This document shows, piece after piece, positions 49,903 to 59,074 of a DNA stretch of 64,000 nucleotides (the stretch's first letter is position 1; every line of letters starts with the position of its first letter). The notes below the pieces were generated by a model. The model saw only the letters and a program-made list of their open reading frames with translations, was not told where the DNA came from and made no database searches. Source of the stretch: Nonomuraea angiospora (GTDB taxonomy: Bacteria > Actinomycetota > Actinomycetes > Streptosporangiales > Streptosporangiaceae); the NCBI RefSeq assembly GCF_014873145.1, contig NZ_JADBEK010000001.1, positions 434,001 to 498,000 of the forward strand, written 5' to 3'. Both the position numbers and the translations under genes were made by a program.

Positions 49903-50955
49903 CTAAACCCTGTCGAGCACGTCCGGGAGAGTCGACAGCAGCTCGTACCCAACCGCTTCCTGCGGAAGCCGGATGCCACTGACCAGCACGTTCCTGGCTC
50001 GTCCGGCGAGCGGGCCGAGCCACGCCGACACGCGCGCAGCGGAATCCGCTGGTACGGGCACGGCAGGCCGTTCATGGCCTGCCTCGAAAAGCAGTTCGTA
50101 GAGCGGAAGTGCCGGCACAACCGCGGGGAGGCCGGCGAGGACGGCGCTGGCGCAGGCCGCTGCGGGGATCTGCAGTCCTTGCAGATCCACGTCGCCGAAG
50201 TAGACGATCCGGTCGGGTCTCGGGGACAGCAGCGGTACCGACAACACCGCCGACGGGAACTGGTTACCGGTGCCGTAGCCCACATGCCGTCCCGGACCTG
50301 CGGCAGCGTGGCGCCGCGTGGCCTCCAGAAGCGAGGTGTAGGTGTGGTGGTTCTCCGCGATCAGCAGTGCCGTACCGCGAGGATCGGGGCGCCCCGGAAC
50401 CCATTGCGAGACGAACGGAATGGGCACCGGGTGACAACGCAGCAGTTCGAGCGTCAGCGCCCCTGAGACGAACAGCCGGTTCGTCACCAGCCCATCAAGC
50501 CGTTTCTCATCGCCGAACAGCTCCAAGGACCGTTCTCTCATCGGCACGCTCGGCCTCGTCGCCCCTCCGTCGCGAAGAAAGGCGGCCACCGTCTCGAGCA
50601 CGCTGAACTCGTCGTGCCTGGTTGCGATCCGTCCGGCGGATTCGAGCGCGGGCGGCCACACCCGTACGGTCCTCGTCTCGCGCACGACCCGTTCGCGAGG
50701 AGGGCGGCGGACCCAGAGCGGCATGGGAGGCGCGTCTCGCGTGTCGAAATGCCGGGAGGTGCTCGGAAATATCACCGACTCGGCAACGGCCAGCTCGTTC
50801 AGCGCGTCGCGGATCTCGGCACGCGCGGTCGGCGCCGTCGCCAGGCGCCGATCGAATGCGACCGCCGCGTCGTACAGCGTCTCGATCTCGATCTTCTGTC
50901 GCGGCGATGCCGCGACCTGTTCGGCGAGATGTCGGGCCAGGGAGCTCAGCTTCAC
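49903..50955 (-). CDS. jetD: Wadjet JetD nuclease subunit
   Basis: A 350-residue JetD. N-terminal winged-helix/arm region (LAEQVAASPRQKIEIETLYD) and C-terminal TOPRIM domain with Glu in LLIAENHHTYTSLL and the acidic pair in RIVYFGDVDLQGLQIPAA (G-D-V-D-L). In Wadjet the JetD nuclease cuts circular DNA engaged by the JetABC SMC motor. ATG lies within the 4-nt overlap with the jetC stop (50952-50955). All visible catalytic residues are intact, so the system is probably active. Confidence 0.92.
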   Translation of the reverse strand: MKLSSLARHLAEQVAASPRQKIEIETLYDAAVAFDRRLATAPTARAEIRDALNELAVAESVIFPSTSRHFDTRDAPPMPLWVRRPPRERVVRETRTVRVWPPALESAGRIATRHDEFSVLETVAAFLRDGGATRPSVPMRERSLELFGDEKRLDGLVTNRLFVSGALTLELLRCHPVPIPFVSQWVPGRPDPRGTALLIAENHHTYTSLLEATRRHAAAGPGRHVGYGTGNQFPSAVLSVPLLSPRPDRIVYFGDVDLQGLQIPAAACASAVLAGLPAVVPALPLYELLFEAGHERPAVPVPADSAARVSAWLGPLAGRARNVLVSGIRLPQEAVGYELLSTLPDVLDRV

Positions 50956-53900
50956 GACGCGGCGCCGTCCGTCGTCTCGTCACGTGTCAGGCGGACGCCG
51001 GTGATGCCCTCCACTGCGGATCCGAAACGTTCCTCCAGGACGACGTACCTCCGCGTACGGAGCGCTCCTGGCGCGTTGCGCATTCGCAGCACGTTGGGGA
51101 ACTGGCCGACGGCGCCGAGGTCCTCCACCCCGGTGGTGTAGACGAGTTGCACGCCATGAGCGGCCGCCACCTCGCGCTGCAGCCGCAGGAGCGCCACGTG
51201 GCTCGCGGTGCCCAGCGGATTGTCCAGCACGAGGGTGCCGCCGAGCGCTGCCCTGCCCCTGCCCCGGTTGACGGCGCGCAGCCGGGCGAGTGTGCAGTAG
51301 AGCGCGACGCACACGGTCAGTTTCTCGCCGCCGGAGAACTTGCCGAGGCGGGTCACGTCGACCGGTTCGACCGCCAGATCGCTGTTGGGTTTGAGTACTT
51401 TGACGGTGAACCCGCGTGGCGCCACAGCTTCGTGGACACATCGCTTGAGGAGGGCGAAACCCTCGGGTTTCGACTTCTCGACCACGATCCGGTCGACGAC
51501 CGCGTCAATTCGTGCGTGCAGGTCCTCCTCGCTGCTGGGGCGGGCGAACCGGATTCGGAGGAAGTGCTGATCGGCCCAACCACCCAGGGTTCCGGGCAGT
51601 TTGGAGTGCCGGTGTGCTGACTCCAGGGTCGCGAGCACGTCCTGAACCAGTGCGGCGATCTCCACCACGACGAGCCGCTGGTCGCGTCCGATGTCGGCGA
51701 GCTGGCCGTCTATGGTGGTGCGACGCGCCCGCATCTCATCGGCGCGGGCGGCGGCACGCTCGCCGAGCGTTACGGGATCGTCACTGGTGAATCGATCTCT
51801 GATCGCATCGGGGATTCCGGAGAACCTGCCCTCCGACGCCAGCCTGCGCACAGCGTCGATGGCTTCGTTCGTCCTGATCCTCGCTGCGGTGACGATCTCC
51901 GTGGCAGAGGCCAGGCGACCGAGTACCGCCCGTGTCTCCGACTCGGCCCGCGCATCGTCGCCGTCGAACGCGGCCACTCCGTCCACCACGTCGGCCGGCG
52001 CGGCAGCGTCGGTGAGACGATGCGCGCGCTGTGCGAGCACCTGCGCCGCGGTATCCGCCTCGCTCGCAGCTGAGACCGCGTCGTCGGCCTCCCTGTTCAG
52101 GGCGGTCACCTGTCCACTCATGTCGGTCGCAGTCGCCGCCTGTAGCGCGGCGAGCTCCCGCGCCTCGGCTTCGCCTGCGGGTTCGACGTCGAGCTGGGCG
52201 TGCCGCAGCCTGTCACGCGGCGTCCGCTCAGTGACCTCTTTGCGCGCCTGCTCGAGCTGGAGCATGGCACGGCTCAGCCCCTGCTGAGCCTGGTCGGCCT
52301 CCGCCCGGGATCGGCGCCGCGCGATGGCACGCCGTTCAGGGTCCTGCCCATCGCCCGTTTCGAGCAACGACGCCGCACGTTCGCGGATGGCCTCCGGATA
52401 TCCCGCGAGCGCCTGTTCGGCGCGTACGCCGCGGCTGACGAGCCCCGCGAGCCGTTCTGCGAGCACGGATTGCGCCGCCACCGTATGCCATTGCGTGTCG
52501 AGATCGTTGAAACGGCTCGTCAACACGGACAGGGGGTCGTCCACCGGGGTGGCGACGTCCTCGCGGTCCGCGTCGAGCATGGAGATCGCGCGGCCTTCGC
52601 GTTCGTATCGTTCCTTGTTGGATCTGTGCTCGGCGGCTTCTCGCTCGGCGGCGCGCTCGGTCCTGCGGCACTCGTTCGCGCGAGTGGTGGCTTCGTCGGC
52701 GACCCGCGTGTACGCCCGGACGTCCCGGTCTCGTTGTTCGACGTCTCGCTCGAGTTCCGGCAGTGTTGAGACCTTGGCGACGAGGGCTGTCAGGCGCTCG
52801 ATTCTGCCCGCGAGAAGGTTGAGCTTGCCGGACAGCCGCTGCTCCGTGGCCGCGTCCGTGAGGTCATGGGCTTCGAGTTCGTCGATCTGAGAACCAAGTG
52901 TCGCGTCGGTGTCGTCAATCATGTCGATGGCCTGTCGGCATTCCTCGGTCCTGATCTCCAAGGTGTGCAGGTAACCGGTTGGGCAGTCGCGCAGCAGGGA
53001 TTCCAGCACCTCCAGGAGCGTTCGGTCCGCCTGCGCCTGCTGGTGGAGTTCGGCGATCCGCCGTTCCTGCTCATGGCGCCGCCGTTCACGTTCCGCCCGC
53101 GCGTGCTCCGCCGCGGCCGGATCGTACAACGCCGGGTCGCTGGCAACCGCCGACCATTCAGGGGCAGCCGCATTCAACGCCTGCTGCATCTGGGTGGCGG
53201 TGCACACGGTGACGTGGGCGATCGACCGGCAGCCCTGCTTTTCCAGGGCGAGGCGGGCCTGGCCGAGGTCGGCGTCCGCGACGACCACGCCCGCGGCGAG
53301 TTCCGCAACGATGGCGTTCCGCAACGCGTCGGCGCGGGCGGGCTCGGTCACCAGGTCACGCAGCAGCTCCCACCCCGGCCGCGCCGCCACTTCGCCGGCG
53401 ATCGCCTCGGCAACGCGCTGGGCATCACGCGTGGTCGGGAGGAACGCGTCGGTGCGCAACCCGTCCAGCGCGCGATCGTCGTCGGCCGCATCGACCCGGG
53501 TTTCCACGATGACCGATTCGGCCGTCGAGACCGCATGTGTCAGCGCCGCTCGAAGGTTGGCCGCTTCGGCCCACAGATCGAGCCGCCCATCTTCGCTGAG
53601 CTCCATGAGTTCGGCGAACCTGGCGTTGGTGGCGAGCATGTTGGCGCGAGCGGAGAGCTTCTCGTGGTCGGAGACGAGTTGATCCCGTTCGGCGTTCCTG
53701 GCGGCCCGCTCGGTCGCCAGGGCCCTCCGCTGCTCACTCAGTGAGTTGCGCAGCGCCGGCCGGTTGGCGCGCCGCTCGCGTACCTCCTCCAGCAGCTGGT
53801 CCGCCTCGTTCTTGGCTGCCCGTGAGTCGCCGAGGACCTCAGCGGGAACCGCTTCTCGATCGGGAAGGTCGCCCTGGTCGGTTGCGGTTTCGATGGCTTC

Positions 53901-55367
53901 GTCGATGCTTGCCATCTGCAGGCGGAGGTTGTCCGCGCGTTCCTCTGCTTTGGCGGAGAGTTCCCGGTTGGCGCGCACGCGCTCCTCTTCGGTCTCGGCA
54001 TGGGACCTCGCGGTCTCTGCCGCTGAGGTCTTCTGCTCCTCGGCGGTACGTTCGTCAGCCGCGAGAGCGGCGTAGCGGGCCTTCAGAACGGCCGCGGCAT
54101 CATCCCGTGCCTTGCGCAGCGGGGCGGTCTCTCGCTCCGCCTCGGTCATCTGCCGGCGCACCGACCGCGCTTGATCCTCTGCCTCCGCCCGCTCGGCCAG
54201 CGGGCCGACCGCTTCCCAGGCCAGGTCGTCATTCTTTGTGGCGGTGGCTGCCGACTCCGCCTCATCGGCTGCCTTGGTCGCGGCAGCGAGCCGATATGTG
54301 GCCGCGATCCTGAGCAATTCATTCGCCACGTCGTTGAGCCGGCCGCGTTCGCTGTCCAGCCTATGAGCCTCGCCGCGAAGCCGCTTCGCCTCCCCGGCGA
54401 ACCAGTCCCTGTCGGTTTCCTGCGCCGAAGCCGCGCTTTGGAACGCGGCTGCCAGCAGCGCGGCCGCCTGCCTCGCCTCGCCTGCTTCTCGGTCCGCTTC
54501 TTTGGTGAGATCGTGTCTTTCGGCCAGCGTGTCAAGTTTGCCGGACATCTCAGCACAGAAGTTACGATCCACAAGCAGATCTGGTTTCCGGCCGAGTACG
54601 TCGATGACCTTCCGCAGATTGGCCGCGACGAGCTCCGGCTGAGCGCTGTCCACGGTCAAATCGATCAGGAAGTCGATGAACTTGTCCGTGGAGGGGAAAT
54701 TGAACAGCTCGGCGACCCCGCCCTCCGAGTGGTTCATCTCCTTCTGATAGCCGAACAGGGTCGGATCGAGATTTCGCGAGATGAGTGTTTCGGTCCACAG
54801 GCCGCGCTGATCGGTGATCGCGAACGAGAACTGCTGCGGCCGTGACGCCGCAGCCTCCCGCAACAGGCGAACGAACTCGGACATTGGCCGGGGGCGGCCC
54901 GATTCATCGTGAACGGGAAGGCGATCGAGATCGAGCACACCAGGCACCTCGAAGAACGAGTAGTACCAACCTCTGAGCTTTTCACGATCACGATCGGGGT
55001 CGACGGGTTTGCGGCGGTCGATCCATTCGTATACGGCTCCGGTGATGAGTCGCGGCGGGGGCAACAAGCTGTCGTCGGACTGCGCGACCCATTCAGCGAC
55101 CGTGTGGCTCGTGTCGCCGGAGGCGATGTAGTCCTCCAGATACCGCTTGACGGACCTGCCCATGAAGTCTTTCCGCAAGGGCAGGAGCAGGGCGAAGAAG
55201 AGCGACAGCAGACTCGACTTGCCGCCTCCGTTACGCAGCCAGAGGATCGAGTCAACGGGCTCACTCGAACCGTCTGCGCCTGACGACACGTCCAACGTGA
55301 GATCCGTGAACCGGGCAGCCCTGTCGCCGACGTTCGCCAGCCGCAGACGAGACAGCTGATAGGTCAC
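50952..55367 (-). CDS. jetC: Wadjet JetC, SMC/MukB-like ATPase
   Basis: A 1471-residue SMC. Walker A region LWLRNGGGKSSLLSLFFALL at residue 43, long coiled-coil arms (residues about 250-1250, rich in AEAED/ERERR repeats), a hinge-like region in the middle, signature LGKFSGGEKLTVCVALYCTL (about residue 1344) and Walker B LVLDNPLGTASHVALLRLQ. The DNP instead of DEA after Walker B is what I expect of JetC-type proteins. It extrudes DNA loops to detect small circular plasmids. The stop of JetB overlaps its ATG by 4 nt. Confidence 0.95.
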   Translation of the reverse strand: MTYQLSRLRLANVGDRAARFTDLTLDVSSGADGSSEPVDSILWLRNGGGKSSLLSLFFALLLPLRKDFMGRSVKRYLEDYIASGDTSHTVAEWVAQSDDSLLPPPRLITGAVYEWIDRRKPVDPDRDREKLRGWYYSFFEVPGVLDLDRLPVHDESGRPRPMSEFVRLLREAAASRPQQFSFAITDQRGLWTETLISRNLDPTLFGYQKEMNHSEGGVAELFNFPSTDKFIDFLIDLTVDSAQPELVAANLRKVIDVLGRKPDLLVDRNFCAEMSGKLDTLAERHDLTKEADREAGEARQAAALLAAAFQSAASAQETDRDWFAGEAKRLRGEAHRLDSERGRLNDVANELLRIAATYRLAAATKAADEAESAATATKNDDLAWEAVGPLAERAEAEDQARSVRRQMTEAERETAPLRKARDDAAAVLKARYAALAADERTAEEQKTSAAETARSHAETEEERVRANRELSAKAEERADNLRLQMASIDEAIETATDQGDLPDREAVPAEVLGDSRAAKNEADQLLEEVRERRANRPALRNSLSEQRRALATERAARNAERDQLVSDHEKLSARANMLATNARFAELMELSEDGRLDLWAEAANLRAALTHAVSTAESVIVETRVDAADDDRALDGLRTDAFLPTTRDAQRVAEAIAGEVAARPGWELLRDLVTEPARADALRNAIVAELAAGVVVADADLGQARLALEKQGCRSIAHVTVCTATQMQQALNAAAPEWSAVASDPALYDPAAAEHARAERERRRHEQERRIAELHQQAQADRTLLEVLESLLRDCPTGYLHTLEIRTEECRQAIDMIDDTDATLGSQIDELEAHDLTDAATEQRLSGKLNLLAGRIERLTALVAKVSTLPELERDVEQRDRDVRAYTRVADEATTRANECRRTERAAEREAAEHRSNKERYEREGRAISMLDADREDVATPVDDPLSVLTSRFNDLDTQWHTVAAQSVLAERLAGLVSRGVRAEQALAGYPEAIRERAASLLETGDGQDPERRAIARRRSRAEADQAQQGLSRAMLQLEQARKEVTERTPRDRLRHAQLDVEPAGEAEARELAALQAATATDMSGQVTALNREADDAVSAASEADTAAQVLAQRAHRLTDAAAPADVVDGVAAFDGDDARAESETRAVLGRLASATEIVTAARIRTNEAIDAVRRLASEGRFSGIPDAIRDRFTSDDPVTLGERAAARADEMRARRTTIDGQLADIGRDQRLVVVEIAALVQDVLATLESAHRHSKLPGTLGGWADQHFLRIRFARPSSEEDLHARIDAVVDRIVVEKSKPEGFALLKRCVHEAVAPRGFTVKVLKPNSDLAVEPVDVTRLGKFSGGEKLTVCVALYCTLARLRAVNRGRGRAALGGTLVLDNPLGTASHVALLRLQREVAAAHGVQLVYTTGVEDLGAVGQFPNVLRMRNAPGALRTRRYVVLEERFGSAVEGITGVRLTRDETTDGAAS

Positions 55368-56095
55368 GGTGCCACCCTCCGGTCGTGGTCGCCACGTCTG
55401 ATGGCGGCCAATGCGTCGTATGCGGCGTTGCCGGCGAGTTCGGCGGCCTGGATCCGGAAGCGTTCGAGCAGTTGGAAGACCTCAGGACCGCGGGCAGGCG
55501 CTGACCGGGCGAGCGCTTGGTCGACCATCCAGGTGAGCACGTGCGCTATCCAGTAGGTGGAGGACGCGGGGGACCGGCGTGCCTTGCCCTTTCCTCTGTC
55601 CGCCTTGTAGCCGGGCGACAGACGGTCATAGGTACGCCACGCCTCGTCGAGCGATCCCTGCGCCTGCTCGGATGTGCGCTTGAACCGTTCGCACGTCTCG
55701 CGCAGAAAGCGTTCGAGTTCGTCGACCGACACCCACCGAACTCGGTCGTCATCGAAGTCGGCCGGCGTCGGGAACGCGTAGGCGGCGATCGCGACGCTGA
55801 CGAGTCCCACCAGCAATCGTTCGGTCACACCACCGACGTTCGGCAGGTCCGAGATGCGATAGGCGAAGACCGACTCACGGCGCACACCGAGTACCAGTCC
55901 CAGGTCCGAATCGGACAGCACCTGAGCGTCGAGTCCCTCGAGTACGCTGTCCACGGCGTTGCGGAACTCCACGTCGGCGCGGTAGCGGCTCAGCAGTGTG
56001 CGATATTCGCTGTCCGCGCCGGGCCGCATCTTCGGACGCAGGGCGCAACCGATGAGCACACCCACATCGGCGAGATCGCGCTGGCTGAGGGTCAT
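55364..56095 (-). CDS. jetB: Wadjet JetB (MukE-like kite subunit)
   Basis: A 243-residue protein from ATG 56095, which overlaps the jetA stop by 4 nt. Winged-helix-type helices: LADVGVLIGCALRPKMRPGA, QVLSDSDLGLVLGVRRESVF, DELERFLRETCERFKRTSEQ. The position between jetA and jetC and the size match JetB, which bridges kleisin and SMC. An upstream in-frame extension to 56125 is possible but has no ribosome site. Confidence 0.88.
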   Translation of the reverse strand: MTLSQRDLADVGVLIGCALRPKMRPGADSEYRTLLSRYRADVEFRNAVDSVLEGLDAQVLSDSDLGLVLGVRRESVFAYRISDLPNVGGVTERLLVGLVSVAIAAYAFPTPADFDDDRVRWVSVDELERFLRETCERFKRTSEQAQGSLDEAWRTYDRLSPGYKADRGKGKARRSPASSTYWIAHVLTWMVDQALARSAPARGPEVFQLLERFRIQAAELAGNAAYDALAAIRRGDHDRRVAP

Positions 56096-57654
56096 GAGGC
56101 ATCCCGGTCCGCCACCGTCGCCCACCGGCTGAGCGCCTCCTCGTCCTGCGCGACGATCAGATCATCGCCCGACCAGCCGGGCAGGGTGATCCGCGCCCCA
56201 TCGGCGTCGACCGCCGCCGCGGCGCCGAGGACACGGGCAGCCGTGTCCACCGCCGTGGACACGGCTTGCGCCGTCTCGGGCGCGTACTTCCACAGCGCGG
56301 CGAGAACGATGACCTGCTCGACCTCCTCGGGAAGGTCCGCCGCCCGGGCCGAAAGCAGGAGATCTGACAGGCGCGCGGGCAGCCCGACTTCGTTCACCAG
56401 GCGCGCGGCGGCCCCCAACACCTCCGGAGGTATGGCGGGAGGATCGGGATCACCGAGCTCCTCGTCGGGAACCGGCGGATCTTCCGGTGAAGGCGCGCGT
56501 CGTGGCGCGAGAAGATCATCGACCAGGTCGGCGACGCGCACGACCCTCGGCACCTGGCCGCCTGACACCAGGACGGCGAAGGCCTCGGCAGGCTCCACCG
56601 CCACGTCGGCGCGCAGGGCAAGCAGCGGGAGGAACAGGCCGTCCATGATGTCGGGGTTCCGCAGCCCGCCGACCGGCCGGAACGACTGGCGGGCCTGCTC
56701 GTCAAGAAAGATCGTCCGTGCGTTGACCAGCTTCCCATGGAGCTCGGTGTGCCGTTGACGGCACTTCTCCAGCAGTGCCGCGATGCGCGCCGAGGCCTTG
56801 GCGACCTCCGGTTCGGTGTCGGGCGCGTCCAGCGCTCCTCGGAGATGGCCGAGCAACCTGGACTCTGTCGCGAGCCGTTCCTCCAGGTGCGTACGGTTGC
56901 GCTCCAACTGTTCCGGCACCTCCCTGACCCATTGGGGAAGCACGGTCCGAATGTCCCGCACGGTGTCCGCCAGCAATGTCCGCAGCTCATCGGCATAGCG
57001 GATGGACAGCAGCAGCGATCGTTCGGCCGCCTTCTCCGCCTGTCCGAACGCTCCGCGTTCGAGCTGCCGCGCGAGCATGAGCTCGATCGCGGCCTGCTCG
57101 TCCTCGACGTCGAACTCCAGCCCGCCCACCAGGGCGTTGATGGCGTCCGTCGAAGCCCGCAGGACGTTGACGCCTCTGCGGTGATCCTCATGCTCGGTCA
57201 GTAGCCGGAACTCGGCCGTCCCGACCCGATGGCGGACCGAGCCGTCGTCGGCACGTCCGAAGATCGAGACCTGGTAGCTGAACGGCGCCTCGCGTTCCTT
57301 GCGGTTGAGCAGCGCGTCCACCACATACCGCGCCACCGCGACGTGTTCATCGATGGAACGTTCCGGATGGGCGCCGGCGGCCAGCACGGCCAGCCCCGAA
57401 ACCGCTTCGTCGTAGGTGACCTCGTGATCGAATCCCTGCTTGGCGATCACAGCATCGATGGCGGCCAAGGCGAGCGTCACGACGTCGTACTCGCATCCGC
57501 CCCACATCTGCCGTGCGGCGTTGTCCGCCGCGTCGGCCACCGGCCGGGCCCGCAGGAGCGCTCGTACGCGATCCCCGAACGACTCCTCGAACACCGCCCC
57601 GCCCACGGTCGAGAGATCGCTCACTGAGGCGTAACCCCCTTGGTGCGCCGACAT
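56092..57654 (-). CDS. jetA: Wadjet JetA (MukF-like kleisin)
   Basis: A 520-residue kleisin, first gene of the operon. Start ATG 57654 is the most complete choice; GTG 57624, with AAGGGGG about 10 nt upstream, would give 510 residues. It has an N-terminal winged-helix segment (FGDRVRALLRARPVADAADN), helical middle (EQVPEQ-type EVPEQLERNRTHLEERLATE) and C-terminal helical domain (ELGDPDPPAIPPEVLGAAAR). Family assignment rests mainly on context with jetBCD and length. Transcription would start in the 341-bp gap to the right. Confidence 0.85.
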   Translation of the reverse strand: MSAHQGGYASVSDLSTVGGAVFEESFGDRVRALLRARPVADAADNAARQMWGGCEYDVVTLALAAIDAVIAKQGFDHEVTYDEAVSGLAVLAAGAHPERSIDEHVAVARYVVDALLNRKEREAPFSYQVSIFGRADDGSVRHRVGTAEFRLLTEHEDHRRGVNVLRASTDAINALVGGLEFDVEDEQAAIELMLARQLERGAFGQAEKAAERSLLLSIRYADELRTLLADTVRDIRTVLPQWVREVPEQLERNRTHLEERLATESRLLGHLRGALDAPDTEPEVAKASARIAALLEKCRQRHTELHGKLVNARTIFLDEQARQSFRPVGGLRNPDIMDGLFLPLLALRADVAVEPAEAFAVLVSGGQVPRVVRVADLVDDLLAPRRAPSPEDPPVPDEELGDPDPPAIPPEVLGAAARLVNEVGLPARLSDLLLSARAADLPEEVEQVIVLAALWKYAPETAQAVSTAVDTAARVLGAAAAVDADGARITLPGWSGDDLIVAQDEEALSRWATVADRDAS

Positions 57655-57995
57655 CCGCCGCAACAGTGTGATGGCCGGGCAGCGCCCGCATCACAAGTCA
57701 CTATCTTTTGATCGTGGAAAAGGCGGCTACGGTTACATGCGGCGAGACGCGGGAGGGTTTTTCAAAGGCTCGTCCTGTTTCGACTATGAAAGAAATACAG
57801 CCCACCGACGGCAAGTCGGGGCGGCCGTCGGCGACGTACCCGATCCGTCAGGTGGCCCAGGATTTCGACCTGACGGAGACAGCGGTGCGGCAGTGGTGCG
57901 CCGGACCATGGCTTTCTTCGCCGAGGAGTCCGGCGAGCGTGCGCCCGTGCATCGAGGCCGCAAAGGCGGGTGCGGGTGATTGCCGCCGGACAGGG
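57655..57995 (+). pseudogene. IS3-family OrfA relic upstream of the Wadjet operon
   Basis: On the plus strand from about 57786 the frame reads GRPSATYPIRQVAQDFDLTE then TAVRQWCAG, resembling the helix-turn-helix of IS3 OrfA (QVARDLDLTETALRxW). A different frame at about 57900 reads VRRTMAFFAEESGERA, resembling the OrfA end (LKKATAFFAKES). Only about 170 bp of the element remain, split by a frame change. It occupies the region where the jetA promoter should be. Confidence 0.4.
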
Positions 57996-58418
57996 TCAGC
58001 CCGACGCTGTCTGACCGCATGGTCCCGCGTGGTCGCAGTACGGCTGAAGACGGCTCTGCCCGCAACCACACAGAACGGCCCTGGTCTCCGCACGCGGGCC
58101 TGCCGCCGTGTCCATGCTCAACTCGCCGCGCGCGATCAACTGTCCGACGGTGTTGCGCGTGATCCGCGTGGGCCGGTCCGGAATCTCCGCCCCTCCGTCC
58201 ACGAGTTCGTACTGCAGCGCACCCGAGGGACAGCGCCGCACCACTTCGGCCAGGCGCTCGGCCTCGGCGCCGTCCGGCCGGATCCACGGGCGCTCACCCG
58301 GGTCGAAGACCTCGGGCAAACCGTGGACGCATTCGGCGGCGTGCAGGCAGCGCCTGGCCTCGAATGTCACGGTGATCGACCGGCCCACGTACGCCTTCTT
58401 CTCGGTTCCGCTGCTCAT
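57996..58418 (-). CDS. 4Fe-4S mono-cluster plus CDGSH-like iron-sulfur protein
   Basis: A 140-residue protein from ATG 58418 (ACGGAGG 6 nt upstream). Residues 9-70 form the divergent ferredoxin-like (Fer4_19) domain: ITVTFEARRCLHAAECVHGL and VVRRCPSGALQYELVDGG. The C-terminus has a CDGSH-type motif: CGCGQSRLQPYCDHAG, matching C-x-C-x2-S-x3-P-x-C-D, but where CDGSH has Gly-Ser-His, here is His-Ala-Gly, so the His ligand is out of place. It precedes a GNAT gene, a pairing seen often. Likely a small electron-transfer or iron-handling protein. Confidence 0.8.
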   Translation of the reverse strand: MSSGTEKKAYVGRSITVTFEARRCLHAAECVHGLPEVFDPGERPWIRPDGAEAERLAEVVRRCPSGALQYELVDGGAEIPDRPTRITRNTVGQLIARGELSMDTAAGPRAETRAVLCGCGQSRLQPYCDHAGPCGQTASG

Positions 58419-58448
58419 GCCGGCCTCCGTCGCTGCCATGCCCGGTGT

Positions 58449-58757
58449 TCAGTCGCTGACTCTGCTGCGGGACTGATACAGCAGGTCCTGGTACTCGGGG
58501 TGCCGGGCGATCCACCCCGCGAAGAACGGACAGGTCGCCAGCACCCGCAGGTTCGCGGCGCGCGCCTCGTCGAGGGCGGTGCGAACCAGCGCCGACCCGA
58601 TCCCCCTGCCCTCGTACTCCGGCGGAACCTCGGTATGCACGAACGCGACGAGTTCTGTCGTACGGATGTACTCCGCGACGCCCGCGACCTTGGACCCACC
58701 CTCGACCCGGGCCTCGTACCGCTTGGCCTCGGGAACGTCAATCACTTCCACTGACAT
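58449..58757 (-). CDS. GNAT N-acetyltransferase (COG2388 type)
   Basis: A 102-residue small GNAT. ATG 58757-58755, GGAGG 5 nt upstream. Acetyl-CoA motif VPPEYEGRGIGSALVRTALD (R-x-x-G-I-G), then EARAANLRVLATCPFFAGWI and RHPEYQDLLYQ. The short (about 100-residue) form is typical of COG2388 YjdJ-like proteins, often adjacent to Fer4_19/CDGSH genes, as here (30-bp gap). Substrate unknown. Confidence 0.88.
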   Translation of the reverse strand: MSVEVIDVPEAKRYEARVEGGSKVAGVAEYIRTTELVAFVHTEVPPEYEGRGIGSALVRTALDEARAANLRVLATCPFFAGWIARHPEYQDLLYQSRSRVSD

Positions 58758-59074
58758 GTGTCCTCCATATGCTTTCCGCGTGGCCTTGTTCCACGCCAAT
58801 CCCATCAAGTCAAGTGCGCGGTGCCTTCGCCGCAGTGAGTACCTTCGCGCGGCCCGGCCACAGGCGGTGAGGAGCTTGCGTACCGACGGGATCCGCTGTG
58901 CTATCGTGCCCGCGAGGACCGATAGGAACACAGTGTCAAGGACTCTCCTGCGGACTTGACTCGACGGTGGGATCACGTCAGATCCCGTGGACCCGCATCG
59001 AGATCATCGCGTGGACCTCCAGGCGCCGGCCACGATATGCATCCGTGTCCGAGGTGATCCAGGAAGGGACAGAC
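58758..59074. other. intergenic region with promoter of the MerR gene
   Basis: 317 bp with no gene of normal coding character. It has TTGACT (58956-58961) with a 17-nt spacer to a weak CAGATC, and an inverted repeat GGGATC-acgtca-GATCCC (58969-58986) between them, as MerR-type promoters often have; this suggests autoregulation. Confidence 0.45.

Noticed and set aside
49690..50466. Long plus-strand frame opposite jetD
   Set aside because: It is the antisense of jetD, which has TOPRIM motifs and overlaps jetC.
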